Positions 52,208 through 60,782 are shown, numbered from the stretch's first letter. The stretch: 64,000 bases of DNA from GCA-003244245 sp050699715 (GCA_050699715.1 JBOHFR010000001.1:62001-126000); one strand, 5' to 3'. Notes: generated by a model not told the origin, from the sequence alone. Numbers and translations are program-made.

Positions 52208-53044
52208 GTGCTGGCCGTGGCGCGTAGTACCCGCCAGGTCCTGCCGCGACCGCCGAGGGCGGTGGTGCGCAGGGACGGCGGTACCTGGGCGCTGCAGGCT
52301 GTCCTGCACCGCAAGGGCTTGGGTCCGGTCGCTGGGGTGGATGAGGCCGGCCGGGGGGCCTGCGCTGGTCCTCTGGTGATCGCGGCGTGCGTGTTGCGCC
52401 CGGCCGATACGGCGGCTTTGGCCGGGCTCACCGACTCCAAGTTGCTCACTGCGCCGCGTCGGGAGCATTACCACGACCTGATCGTCACGAGAGCGGTGGC
52501 CCGGAGCGTGGTGGTGGTCCCACCCGAGGAGGTCGATGAGTTAGGCGTGCACGTGGCCAACCTGGAGGGCATGCGTCGAGCCGTCGCTGGTCTTGCCGTG
52601 CATCCCGGTTACGTGCTCACCGACGGGTTCCGCGTGCCCGGCTTGACCGCCCCGAACATGGCGGTGATCGGCGGGGACCGGGTCGCGGCCTGTGTGGCGG
52701 CGGCTTCGGTGCTGGCCAAGGTGACCCGCGACCGCATCATGGGCGAGTTACATGAGCGGATGCCGTGGTATGGCTTTGGCGAGCACAAAGGCTACTGCAC
52801 GCTGGAGCACAACGCGTCCCTGCTGGCGCATGGCCCGTGCGCCGAGCACCGGTTCAGCTACGTCAATATTGTCCTGGCGGCGCGTCTGCACGGCCTGACC
52901 GCCCCACCGCGTCGGAGCGCACGAGTAAGACCAGCGCCGGTAGGGGGAGCAGTAGTGGGGTCGGACGGGGGGCGAGCATTGGTCCAGAATGGGGGAGTCG
53001 CTGACCACGCAACGGCACGATCAGGAGGAGCCAGCACCCGATGA
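52208..53044 (+). CDS. rnhB: Ribonuclease HII
   Basis: RNase HII removes ribonucleotides from DNA. The core reads VAGVDEAGRGACAGPLVIAA with the first acidic residues, LTDSKLL, YVLTDGFRV, CVAAASVLAKVTRDRIM and HKGYCTLEHNASL followed by HGPCAEHRFSY. GTG 52208 is chosen, 6 bp after lepB; an open frame to 52139 overlaps lepB. The C-terminal 50 residues are basic and not part of the usual fold. Confidence 0.93.
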   Translation: MLAVARSTRQVLPRPPRAVVRRDGGTWALQAVLHRKGLGPVAGVDEAGRGACAGPLVIAACVLRPADTAALAGLTDSKLLTAPRREHYHDLIVTRAVARSVVVVPPEEVDELGVHVANLEGMRRAVAGLAVHPGYVLTDGFRVPGLTAPNMAVIGGDRVAACVAAASVLAKVTRDRIMGELHERMPWYGFGEHKGYCTLEHNASLLAHGPCAEHRFSYVNIVLAARLHGLTAPPRRSARVRPAPVGGAVVGSDGGRALVQNGGVADHATARSGGASTR

Positions 53045-53063
53045 AGCGACCGATGGGCCGTCG

Positions 53064-53387
53064 ATGAGCGCCGAGGATCTCGAGAAGTATGAGACCGAGA
53101 TGGAGCTGTCGATCTACAAGGAGTACCGTGACGTCGTTGGCCAGTTCACCTATGTTGTAGAGACTGAGCGGCGTTTCTATCTGGCCAACGCGGTGGATGT
53201 GCAGGCCCGCAATGCTGAGGGCGAGGTGTACTTCGAGGTGCGCATGTCTGATGCCTGGGTGTGGGACTTGTACCGGCCGGCCCGGTTCGTCAAGAACGTC
53301 CGAGTGCTCACGTTCAAGGACGTCAACATCGAGGAAGTCGACAAACCAGACCTACGGCTGCCCGGAGACAGCCCCTACGGCGGTTGA
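53064..53387 (+). CDS. DUF2469-family protein
   Basis: A 107-residue DUF2469 protein beginning MSAEDLEKYETEMELSIYKE, nearly identical to the family start in mycobacteria, and containing VETERRFYLANAVDVQ and AWVWDLYRPARFVKNVRV. It is conserved next to rnhB across actinobacteria but its function is unknown. An ATG at 52989 would add 25 residues and overlap rnhB; the family start at 53064 is preferred. Confidence 0.92.
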   Translation: MSAEDLEKYETEMELSIYKEYRDVVGQFTYVVETERRFYLANAVDVQARNAEGEVYFEVRMSDAWVWDLYRPARFVKNVRVLTFKDVNIEEVDKPDLRLPGDSPYGG

Positions 53388-53422
53388 TCTCCCTGATAAT
53401 GACAGTTTTCCTTCAGCTTCCT

Positions 53423-54721
53423 TCAGCGCAGAATCACGGGGAGCTCGTCCAGGCTGTTTATGAGCATGTTCGGTCGCCAGGTCAGTTGCTCGGCGGGTAC
53501 CGCGAGCCGCAGCTGGGGGAAGCGAGTGAACAGGGTGCCCAGCGCGATCCTGGCTTCCAGCCGGGCCAGTGGTGCGCCGAGGCAGTGGTGGATGCCGTGG
53601 CCGAAGGCCAGGTGTGGGTTATCCGTGCGGGTGATGTCCAGCGTGTCGGCGTGCGGGGTGCAGGCCGGGTCCCGGTTGGCGCTCAGCACGCTAGAGACGA
53701 CGATCTCGCCGGCGGGGATGGTGACCCCGCCGATGTTCACCGGCTCGGTGGTAAAGCGGGGAGTCGTCGCCTGGGCTGGGCCGTTGAAGCGCAGCAGTTC
53801 CTCGACCGCCTCTGGCAGCCGGTGTGGCTGGGCGCGGAGCAGCGCTAACTGCTCGGGGTGGGTGAGCAGTGCGTGCACCCCATTGCTGATCAGGTTGGCC
53901 GTGGTCTCGTGGCCGGCGACGAGTATCACGAACACCATTGAGGTGAGCTCGTCCTCGGACAGCCGGTCCTGGCCGTCGCGGACCGCTACCAGTGCGGAGA
54001 GCAGGTCATCAGCAGGAGCGGCGCGCTTAACCCTGAGCAGCTCCCACAGGTATCGCACCATGGCAGTCGTGGCGCAGCTGTACGCGTCGGGCTCGGCCAG
54101 TGCGCCGGCCACTATGGTGGCAGACCAGTCATGGAACTCAGCGCGGCGATCGGCTGGAATACCGAGCAGCTCGCAGATCACGGTGATGGGCAGCGGGAGC
54201 GCAAACGCGGCGATCAGGTCGGCCCGCGCCGTGGTGGCCATCGCGGCGAGCAGCTCGTCGGTGATCTGCTGGATGCGCGGCGCGAGTTGCTCGATGCGGC
54301 GGCGAGTGAACGCGCTGCTGACCAGCCGGCGCAGCCGGGTGTGGTCCGGCGGGTTGCGGTTGAGCATGTGACTACCCAGTGCCGCGAGCGTGTCAGGCAC
54401 CAGCCGGTCCCGGCCCAGCTCCTGCCGGCCCAGCTCCTGCCGGCCCAGCTCCTGCCGGCCCAGCTCCTGCCGGCCCAGCGTCCCCATCGCGGCTACGTTC
54501 TTGACCAGCCGCGGGTCGCGCAGTGCCTGGCGCACCTCATCGTAGCCGGTGATTAGCCAAGCTGGCTCGCCGGTAGGCAACACAATGCGGTGCACAGGGG
54601 CGGCCGCTGCGAGCTCGGTGTACCTGGCGTGGCGCCGCAGCCCGTCGGTAATGGTGAACGGTGCCTGCGCTAGTGCCCCAGTCAGCGGCTCAGTCAGCTC
54701 CTCAGCCAGTGTCTCGGTCAT
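53423..54721 (-). CDS. Cytochrome P450 with an internal LGRQE repeat
   Basis: A 432-residue soluble P450: I-helix VILVAGHETTANLISNG, ExxR motif in AVEELLRFNGPA, the PRF segment (TTPRFTTEP) and the heme loop LAFGHGIHHCLGAPLARLE with the cysteine ligand. A pentapeptide LGRQE is repeated four times near residue 95-115, in the B-C loop region that often shapes substrate access. The start at 54721 (MTETLAEEL) is preferred to the longer frame from 54826. No ferredoxin or biosynthetic neighbours are present; substrate unknown. It interrupts the conserved DUF2469-yraN order. Confidence 0.9.
   Translation of the reverse strand: MTETLAEELTEPLTGALAQAPFTITDGLRRHARYTELAAAAPVHRIVLPTGEPAWLITGYDEVRQALRDPRLVKNVAAMGTLGRQELGRQELGRQELGRQELGRDRLVPDTLAALGSHMLNRNPPDHTRLRRLVSSAFTRRRIEQLAPRIQQITDELLAAMATTARADLIAAFALPLPITVICELLGIPADRRAEFHDWSATIVAGALAEPDAYSCATTAMVRYLWELLRVKRAAPADDLLSALVAVRDGQDRLSEDELTSMVFVILVAGHETTANLISNGVHALLTHPEQLALLRAQPHRLPEAVEELLRFNGPAQATTPRFTTEPVNIGGVTIPAGEIVVSSVLSANRDPACTPHADTLDITRTDNPHLAFGHGIHHCLGAPLARLEARIALGTLFTRFPQLRLAVPAEQLTWRPNMLINSLDELPVILR
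54411..54479 (-). repeat. 15-bp minisatellite within the P450 gene
   Basis: The 15-bp unit CGGCCCAGCTCCTGC (plus strand) occurs four times in perfect tandem (54411-54470) followed by a 9-bp partial copy. Because the unit is a multiple of three, copy-number change alters the protein by five residues without a frameshift. Confidence 0.85.
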
Positions 54722-54818
54722 GGCTTGCGTCTCCTTGGCAGAGTGTCTTGATGTCGGCGGCATACGTGACCGCGATGGGCAGGGGCGGGCAGAGATGATG
54801 TCACACCGCGTACTCCAC

Positions 54819-54846
54819 TTATCCACACCTGCCCCTGTTGTCCACA
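54819..54846 (+). promoter_or_regulatory. Two perfect DnaA boxes
   Basis: TTATCCACA (54819-54827) and TTGTCCACA (54838-54846) lie in the same orientation 19 bp apart in the 207-bp gap between the P450 (minus) and yraN (plus). The first is the classic DnaA box, the second the actinobacterial variant. They may titrate DnaA or tie expression of the yraN-comM-dprA-xerC-whiG genes to replication. Confidence 0.6.
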
Positions 54847-54928
54847 GATCTTCCTGCGTGATATAGACCGCGCCTCCTCGGCCCGGCAGCCTCGTGGCTG
54901 GAGATCACCGAGGAACGGGGAGGTCGGA

Positions 54929-55309
54929 ATGAAGACGACGGCACAGGCGGCGGAGCGCCGTAGCGACGAGCTGGGCAGGCGGGGCGAGGACCTGGCGGCG
55001 GACTACCTCGCCGGCACCGGGCTCGTGGTGCTCGCCCGCAACTGGCGTTGCCGGGAAGGTGAGGTCGATCTTATTGCGACCGATGGCCAGCGCCTCGTCG
55101 TGTGCGAGGTCAAGACCCGATCAGGGACCGGGTATGGGGAACCGGCCGAGGGCGTGACGCCGGCAAAGGCGGCTCGGATAAGGCGGGTCACGGCGGAGTG
55201 GCTGCGGGCATACCGGGTCGGCTGGTGCGAGATCCGCTTCGACGTGCTGGCGGTGCTGTGCCCGCAGGATGGGCCGGTCACCGTAGAGCACCTGCAAGGT
55301 GCGTTCTGA
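54929..55309 (+). CDS. yraN: YraN/UPF0102-family nuclease-fold protein
   Basis: A 126-residue protein of the UPF0102 family with a Holliday-junction-resolvase-like fold: LGRRGEDLAADYLAGTGLVVLARNWR, EVDLIATDGQRLVVCEVKTRSG. The acidic EVD/EVK residues match the PD-(D/E)XK nuclease core. Function is not settled; the gene sits with comM and dprA throughout actinobacteria. Its TGA overlaps the comM ATG by one base. Confidence 0.93.
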   Translation: MKTTAQAAERRSDELGRRGEDLAADYLAGTGLVVLARNWRCREGEVDLIATDGQRLVVCEVKTRSGTGYGEPAEGVTPAKAARIRRVTAEWLRAYRVGWCEIRFDVLAVLCPQDGPVTVEHLQGAF

Positions 55310-56820
55310 TGTCGCTTGCTAGCGCCTGGGCGGTGGCGCTGCACGGGGTCGAGGGGGTGCTGGTGGAGATCGAGGCCCATATCGGTCCGGGTCTGCCGGG
55401 ACTGCAGATGGTTGGGTTGCCCGATACCGCGTTGTCCGAGGCGCGGGATCGGGTGCGGGCCGCGGTGCTCAACTCGGGCGAGCGGTGGCCACCGCGTCGG
55501 ATGACCCTCGCGTTGTCGCCGGCCACCCTGCCCAAGGGCGGAAGCAGCTACGACCTCGCGCTGGCCTGCGCATTGCTGGCTGCGGATGGCCGGCTCCCGG
55601 CGCAGCGGCTGCACGGGCTGGTGCTGATCGGGGAGCTGGCCTTGGATGGCCGGCTGCGTCAGGTACGAGGCGTGCTGCCGGCTGTGCTCGCCGCTCGCCA
55701 GGTAGGCATCGGCCAGGTGGTGGTGCCGGCCGCCTCGCTCGCTGAGGCCTCCCTGGTTGACGGGATGCGGGTGCACGGCGCGACCTGCCTGAAGGAGGTG
55801 CTCAGCTGGTTGCGAGACCCCGCCGCCGGGCTGGCGCGTCCCGGCCCAGTGCGCCCGGCACCGCCGGCGGCGGTCCTCGACCTCGGCGATGTGCTGGAAC
55901 AGGGCGACGCCCGCTGGGCAGTGGAGGTCGCCGCCGCGGGCGGTCACCATCTGCTGCTGACCGGCCCGCCGGGGACGGGCAAGACCATGTTGGCCCAGCG
56001 GATGGTTGGGCTGCTGCCGGCGCTCACCGATCAGGAGGCGCTCGAGGTGACCGCAGTGCACTCGGTGGCCGGTTTGCTTGCCCCAGATACCCCGCTGATC
56101 ACCGTGCCCCCGTTCATCGCGCCGCATCACACCAGTTCGGTGGCCGCGCTGGTCGGAGGTGGTTCGGGGCTGGCCAAGCCCGGCGCGGTAAGCCGAGCGC
56201 ACCGTGGCGTGCTCTTCCTCGACGAGGTCGCTGAGTTCGGGCCACGGTCTCTGGAGGCGCTACGCACCCCACTGGAGGATGGTGAGGTCCGGTTGGCCCG
56301 CCGAGACGGGGTGGTGCGATACCCGGCACGGTGCCAGCTGGTACTCGCGGCGAACCCGTGCCCGTGCGCTCCGCCTGATGAGCGGGACTGCACCTGTGCC
56401 CCGTCGGCCCGCAGGCGGTATCTGGGCCGACTGTCCGGGCCGCTGCTGGACCGGGTGGACCTGCGGGTGGCGATGCGTCCGGTGAAGGACATGGGTCAGG
56501 CCGACGCGGAGCCGGAGAGCACTGCGACGGTGCGCGAACGAGTGCTCCAGGCGCGCGCCGCCGCTCGTGCGCGGTGGGCGGGCACCGGCTGGGGCACGAA
56601 CGCCGAGGTGCCCGGTCCGGTGTTGCGGCGGCGGTTCCGGCTGCCGCCGGCGGTGACCGAACCGATCGCGGCGGCGCTGCATCGGGGCATGGTGACCGCT
56701 AGAGGGGCGGATCGCACGTTGCGGTTGGCGTGGACGGTGGCTGATCTGGCAGGGCGGGACCGCCCGCTGGTCGAGGATGTGAGTGTCGCGATGGGTCTGC
56801 GGGACCGGAGGGCGGCATGA
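55309..56820 (+). CDS. YifB/ComM-family Mg chelatase-like AAA+ ATPase
   Basis: A 503-residue ComM-family ATPase. An N-terminal Lon-protease-like domain (GLPGLQMVGLPDTALSEARDRV) is followed by Walker A LLTGPPGTGKTMLAQRM, Walker B GVLFLDEVAEF, CxxC zinc-like motifs (NPCPCAPPDERDCTC) and a C-terminal sensor domain (RGADRTLRLAWTVADL). ComM acts as a branch-migration helicase in natural transformation in other bacteria. It overlaps yraN by 1 bp and dprA by 4 bp. Confidence 0.93.
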   Translation: MSLASAWAVALHGVEGVLVEIEAHIGPGLPGLQMVGLPDTALSEARDRVRAAVLNSGERWPPRRMTLALSPATLPKGGSSYDLALACALLAADGRLPAQRLHGLVLIGELALDGRLRQVRGVLPAVLAARQVGIGQVVVPAASLAEASLVDGMRVHGATCLKEVLSWLRDPAAGLARPGPVRPAPPAAVLDLGDVLEQGDARWAVEVAAAGGHHLLLTGPPGTGKTMLAQRMVGLLPALTDQEALEVTAVHSVAGLLAPDTPLITVPPFIAPHHTSSVAALVGGGSGLAKPGAVSRAHRGVLFLDEVAEFGPRSLEALRTPLEDGEVRLARRDGVVRYPARCQLVLAANPCPCAPPDERDCTCAPSARRRYLGRLSGPLLDRVDLRVAMRPVKDMGQADAEPESTATVRERVLQARAAARARWAGTGWGTNAEVPGPVLRRRFRLPPAVTEPIAAALHRGMVTARGADRTLRLAWTVADLAGRDRPLVEDVSVAMGLRDRRAA

Positions 56821-57977
56821 CGCCGGGGGAGCGCGAGCTGCGCCGGGCTCGGGCCTACCTCAACCGGGTCGCCGAGCCCCCCGCTCCCGCGCTATCCGAG
56901 CTGGTCAGCGAGGTCGGTCCGGTGCGGGCGGCCCGGTTGGTGGCAGCGGGGCAGGTATCCCACCGGGTGGTCGCAGAGACCAGTGCCCGCCGGGCGGAGG
57001 ACCGGGCCGAGGCTGACCTCTCCGCGATCGACGCGCTCGGGGGCCGCTTGGTGGTTCCCGAAGACGCCGAGTGGCCCGCCGAGGTGTTCACTTGCTTCGC
57101 CACGCCCGCTGCCCAGACCGACGAGCGCTGGCGTGCCCCAGTGGCGCTGTGGGTGCGGGGCGCCGGGCGCCTCGACGAGCTCGGTGAGCGGACGGTGGCG
57201 GTGGTGGGGGCGAGAGCTGCGACTGGATACGGGGAACACGTCGCTGCTGAGTTCGGCTACGAGCTTGCCGAGGATGGCTTTGCGGTAGTCTCCGGCGCCG
57301 CATTCGGCATCGACGGTGCGGCGCACCGAGGCGCACTGGCCGCCGAGGGCCGCACTGTTGCGGTGCAGGCCTGTGGGCTGGATCGCGCCTACCCAGCGGG
57401 CCACCAGGGGTTGCTGGACCGGATCGCTGAGAGCGGCGCAGTGATCAGCGAGTACCCGCCGGATACCCGGCCCGCGCGGCACCGCTTCCTGGTCCGCAAC
57501 CGCCTGATTGCCGCCTTCGCGGCTGGCACCGTTGTGGTCGAGGCCGGAGCGCGCAGCGGCGCCCGGCGCACCGCCTCCGCTGCGGCCGCGCTGGGCCGGG
57601 TCGTGATGGTGGTGCCGGGTCCGGTCACCTCGGCGCTGTCCGTCGGCTGTCACCAGCTGGTACGTGAGGAGCAGGCGGTGTTGGTCACTCGGGCGGCGGA
57701 GGTGGTGGAGGCGGTGGGGCGGATCGGGGCGGACCTCGCTCCGCCGCTGACCACACCCCGCCGGTGCACCGACGGGCTGAGCCTGGAGCTGCTGGCGGTG
57801 TACGAGGCGCTGCCGGCAAGGGCTCCCCGGCATCCTGAGCAGCTGGTGCGCGACTCTGGGGTGCCGCTACACCGGGTGCGCTCCGCGCTGCCGTTGTTGG
57901 AGCTGCGGGGGCTGGTGGGGTGCGGGGTGAGCGGTTGGCACCGGACGTTGCCCGACGCCGGGCGTGGCGGTGCTTGA
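56817..57977 (+). CDS. dprA: DNA processing protein DprA
   Basis: DprA binds incoming single-stranded DNA and loads RecA during transformation. The 386-residue protein has the Rossmann-like domain with TVAVVGARAATGYG, SGAAFGIDGAAHRGAL, VISEYPPDTRPARHRFLVRNRLIA, TVVVEAGARSGARRTA, and a C-terminal winged helix. The N-terminal 70 residues include a SAM-like part. It overlaps comM by 4 bp; xerC follows. Confidence 0.94.
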   Translation: MTPGERELRRARAYLNRVAEPPAPALSELVSEVGPVRAARLVAAGQVSHRVVAETSARRAEDRAEADLSAIDALGGRLVVPEDAEWPAEVFTCFATPAAQTDERWRAPVALWVRGAGRLDELGERTVAVVGARAATGYGEHVAAEFGYELAEDGFAVVSGAAFGIDGAAHRGALAAEGRTVAVQACGLDRAYPAGHQGLLDRIAESGAVISEYPPDTRPARHRFLVRNRLIAAFAAGTVVVEAGARSGARRTASAAAALGRVVMVVPGPVTSALSVGCHQLVREEQAVLVTRAAEVVEAVGRIGADLAPPLTTPRRCTDGLSLELLAVYEALPARAPRHPEQLVRDSGVPLHRVRSALPLLELRGLVGCGVSGWHRTLPDAGRGGA

Positions 57978-58009
57978 CGTGGCGCCGTCGGGAGCGCAGC
58001 GTCCTGCGG

Positions 58010-58951
58010 GTGAACGAGGACCGGCCGGCACCTGATTCGTTACCGGAGGCACTGGCGGCGTATCGGGAGCGCTTCGCGGCCTATCTGCGCTCAGTGCGTG
58101 GGCTGTCACCGCACACGGTGCGGGCTTACCGCGGTGACGTCACCGCCTTGTTGCAGTACCTGGCGAATTCGGGCCGCGACGATCTCGCGGCGTTAGACCT
58201 CCCGCTACTGCGCAGCTGGTTGGGCGTGGCGCACCGCAGTGGCCACCGGCGCAGCACGCTGGCGCGGCGGGCAGCGGCGGCTCGCGCCTTCACCGCCTGG
58301 GCTACCCGAGCCGGAGTGCTGGGCACCGACCCGGGACCGCGGCTGGTCGCGCCGCGGCCGCAGCGAGCCCTGCCCGCAGTGCTGCACGTGGAACAGGCTG
58401 CCGCAGCACTGCACGCCGCGCAACGCGGTGCCACCGAGGAGGATCCGATTGCGTTGCGTGATCACGCCGTTGTGGAGCTGTTGTACGCGACCGGGATACG
58501 CGTCGCCGAGCTCTGTGGTCTTGATCTTAGTGACCTCGATCCGCAGCGGCGCTTGGTCCGGGTACTCGGTAAGGGCGCCAAGGAACGCGCGGTGCCCTAT
58601 GGGCTGCCCGCGCAGCGCGCCTTGAGCCGCTGGCTCGAACAAGGGCGCCCTGTGCTCGCGCATCCCCATTCAGCAGCGGCGCTGTTCCTTGGAGCACGTG
58701 GTCGCCGGGTCGATCAGCGGATCATTCGGACCGTTGTGCACGACGTGGTCGGTGCGGTGCCGGGCGCGCCAGACATGGGTCCGCACGGCCTGCGGCACAG
58801 CGCCGCGACCCATCTGTTGGAGGGGGGCGCAGATCTGCGCACCGTTCAGGAGTTGCTCGGTCACGCTACGCTCGCCACCACGCAGATCTACACGCATGTC
58901 ACTGTCGAGAGGCTGAAGGCGATCCATGATCGGAGCCACCCCCGTTCCTGA
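58010..58951 (+). CDS. xerC: Tyrosine recombinase XerC
   Basis: XerC resolves chromosome dimers with XerD. The 313-residue product has an N-terminal SAM-like core-binding domain (FAAYLRSVRGLSPHTVRAYRGDV) and the catalytic residues Arg (TGIRVAEL), Lys (GKGAKERAVPY), His-Arg (GPHGLRHSAATH), His (LLGHATLATT) and Tyr (IYTHVT). I start at GTG 58010 (VNEDRPAPD); an open frame reaches 57920. It overlaps the whiG-like gene by 26 bp. Confidence 0.95.
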   Translation: MNEDRPAPDSLPEALAAYRERFAAYLRSVRGLSPHTVRAYRGDVTALLQYLANSGRDDLAALDLPLLRSWLGVAHRSGHRRSTLARRAAAARAFTAWATRAGVLGTDPGPRLVAPRPQRALPAVLHVEQAAAALHAAQRGATEEDPIALRDHAVVELLYATGIRVAELCGLDLSDLDPQRRLVRVLGKGAKERAVPYGLPAQRALSRWLEQGRPVLAHPHSAAALFLGARGRRVDQRIIRTVVHDVVGAVPGAPDMGPHGLRHSAATHLLEGGADLRTVQELLGHATLATTQIYTHVTVERLKAIHDRSHPRS

Positions 58952-59798
58952 GGACTCCGGGGGTCGTGGCCGCATCGTGACTGCCGTCCCCGCCGGTTCT
59001 GGGGCCTGGAGCCAGACTGCTGATGCCAGGGCCGAGGAGGTGGAAGCCGGCATCGTCGCGCTGTGGCAGGCCTATGCTCAGCATCGCGACGCGGCCCTGC
59101 GCGACCGGCTGGTTCTGCATTATGCGCCTTTGGTGAAGTACGTGGCCGGCCGGGTCGGAACCGGGCTGCCCGCCCATGTGGACATCGCGGACCTGGTGCA
59201 GTCTGGTGTTTTCGGCCTATGGGACGCCATCAACAGGTTCGAGCCTGGGCGCGGTTTGAAGTTCGAGACCTATGCGATGCAGCGGATCCGGGGGGCGATC
59301 CTGGACGAGCTGCGCGCTCAGGATTGGGTGCCCCGTTCGGTGCGCAGCCGGGCACGTGAAGTGGAGCGTGCACTGGAACGCCTGGAGAGTCGCTTGCAGC
59401 GTTCCGCCACTGATGCGGAGGTCGCTGCCGAACTCGGTATCACCACTGCCGAATTGCAGGAACTCTATGCCCAGCTTCAGCTGACCAGCGTGGTCGCGCT
59501 CGATGAGCTTATCGCCGTGAGCCGCAGCGGCATGTCGATCGCTGAGACGTTGCCCGATGACACCATGGAGGAACCGGGCGCGTTCCTTGATTCGGTTGAG
59601 AGCAGGCGTCTGCTTGCCGAAGCGGTCTCGCAGCTCACCGACCGGGATCGTGTGGTCGTCTCACTCTACTACTTCGAGAACCTCACCCTCGCCGAGATTG
59701 GCCGGGTGCTCGGCGTCACCGAGTCCCGAGTGTGCCAGCTGCACACCAGGGCGGTACTACGGCTCCGAAGTAAGATGCTGGAAGCCTCCGCTGGATGA
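58926..59798 (+). CDS. whiG: WhiG/FliA-family sigma factor
   Basis: A 290-residue sigma-28-type factor. Region 2 includes LVLHYAPLVKYVAGRVGTGL, LVQSGVFGLWDAINRFEPGRG, KFETYAMQRIRGAILDELRAQDWVPRSVR; region 3 EVERALERLE; region 4 LTLAEIGRVLGVTESRVCQLHTRAVLRLR. This matches WhiG, which starts sporulation septation in Streptomyces; in non-motile actinomycetes it sits after xerC as here. No flagellar genes are near. The ATG at 58926 overlaps xerC; later starts are possible since the first 30 residues are poorly conserved. Confidence 0.9.
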   Translation: MIGATPVPEDSGGRGRIVTAVPAGSGAWSQTADARAEEVEAGIVALWQAYAQHRDAALRDRLVLHYAPLVKYVAGRVGTGLPAHVDIADLVQSGVFGLWDAINRFEPGRGLKFETYAMQRIRGAILDELRAQDWVPRSVRSRAREVERALERLESRLQRSATDAEVAAELGITTAELQELYAQLQLTSVVALDELIAVSRSGMSIAETLPDDTMEEPGAFLDSVESRRLLAEAVSQLTDRDRVVVSLYYFENLTLAEIGRVLGVTESRVCQLHTRAVLRLRSKMLEASAG

Positions 59799-59822
59799 CG
59801 CCTGGGCGTTACCCAGGCGTCA
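59796..59822. terminator. Bidirectional terminator between whiG and the M23 peptidase gene
   Basis: A perfect 11-bp stem TGACGCCTGGG (59796-59806) and CCCAGGCGTCA (59812-59822) with a 5-base loop. It contains the TGA of the whiG-like gene in its left arm, and the TAA of the convergent peptidase gene lies in its loop. The shared position between two convergent genes fits a two-way terminator. Confidence 0.75.
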
Positions 59823-60459
59823 TTGGCGGGCCGTCGATCGGTAGCAGGCGCACTCGCGCCGTGGCGAGCAGGCGTAGTGGGTCCAAGTACTGCCTGCCTT
59901 TTTCTGGGTCTTTTTTTGGGTCGCTCAGGACGCCCCAGTGCAGGCAGGCGGTGCCGGGGCAGCCTGGGTCGCCAGGCTGCACGGTGCCGATCCGCTCACC
60001 CCTGGCCACCCGGTCGCCGGTGGTCACGGTTGGCGATACCGGTTCATAGGTCGTGCGCAGCCCACCTGGGTGGTCCACTGACACCACACCGTGGCCGGCC
60101 ACGGTCCCGGCGAACGCCACCGTGCCGGCACCAGCGGCGAGCACCGGGGCGCCGGCCACAGCGGCCAGGTCGACACCGCGATGCCCCGGTCCGTACTGGA
60201 ACGTCGGCGGGTGGAAAGCCCGAACCACGGTCGGGGAACCGGCCAGTGGCCAGTCGAACTGCGGCGCGGGTTTGTTGCCAACGTCGTCGGGTCCAACCCG
60301 GGCCACCGGATCAGTCGGGGTCACCGGATCGGCCGGGCCCGCGTGGTCGGCCGGGGTCGCATGACTGGACAACACCGCCATGAGCATGGTGCAGATCAGA
60401 ATCCGAGACACACCGACAGCCTCCCCGCGTCGAGCCCGGCTGCCCAGCGCCGAGATCAA
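59809..60459 (-). CDS. Exported M23-family metallopeptidase (LytM-like)
   Basis: A 216-residue protein with an N-terminal signal-like hydrophobic segment (about 18-33), a short repeat of TPADHAGPADPV / TPTDPV, and a peptidase M23 domain: YGPGHRGVDLAAVAGAPVLA (HxxxD), AGHGVVSVDH and CLHWGV (HxH-type ending). Such enzymes cut peptidoglycan cross-links or act as inactive activators; the histidines and aspartate needed for zinc look present. It is the conserved neighbour of rpsB in actinobacteria, divergently placed. Confidence 0.88.
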   Translation of the reverse strand: MISALGSRARRGEAVGVSRILICTMLMAVLSSHATPADHAGPADPVTPTDPVARVGPDDVGNKPAPQFDWPLAGSPTVVRAFHPPTFQYGPGHRGVDLAAVAGAPVLAAGAGTVAFAGTVAGHGVVSVDHPGGLRTTYEPVSPTVTTGDRVARGERIGTVQPGDPGCPGTACLHWGVLSDPKKDPEKGRQYLDPLRLLATARVRLLPIDGPPMTPG

Positions 60460-60782
60460 CTGCTGGGGATAGTGCGGGGCAATGTGGATAGCTGTGGATA
60501 GCTGCCGGGCGGTTGCCGGGCGGCAAGGCCACCTCGGCTGCGGTTGGGCGTGGGCACGCCGTACACTGCAAGAGCGACTCGCATGCGGGTCGACTTCGCG
60601 CGCCAGCGCTGTGCCCTACCAGGGCCTCGGCGTCCGGCGGTCCTTGTCGCGGTCATGATCGCACGAGGTCCGGTCGTCGGCCTGGCGCTAGGGCGGCGGG
60701 CCGACCCGGCCCGCCGCGACAACCGTATGAGCGCGCTGGCGCAAGCCAGACGCGCCTGAACACATTGAGGTGTGCACCGGCT
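60460..60782. other. Intergenic leader between M23 peptidase and rpsB
   Basis: 323 bp without a convincing gene. Next to the peptidase start are two TGTGGATAG repeats (60483-60501). TACACT at 60562-60567 is a possible rpsB -10, leaving a leader of about 210 bases. A 71-codon open frame inside (60544-60759) has no recognisable product and is not annotated. Confidence 0.45.
60483..60501 (-). promoter_or_regulatory. Pair of near-consensus DnaA boxes
   Basis: TGTGGATAG occurs at 60483-60491 and 60493-60501, each one base from the reverse-complemented DnaA box TGTGGATAA, spaced by 10 bp. They begin 24 bp upstream of the minus-strand M23 peptidase gene. Confidence 0.4.

Noticed and set aside
60544..60759. 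71-codon frame upstream of rpsB
   Set aside because: Arginine/alanine-rich without similarity or a clear ribosome-binding site; lies in the probable promoter and leader of rpsB.
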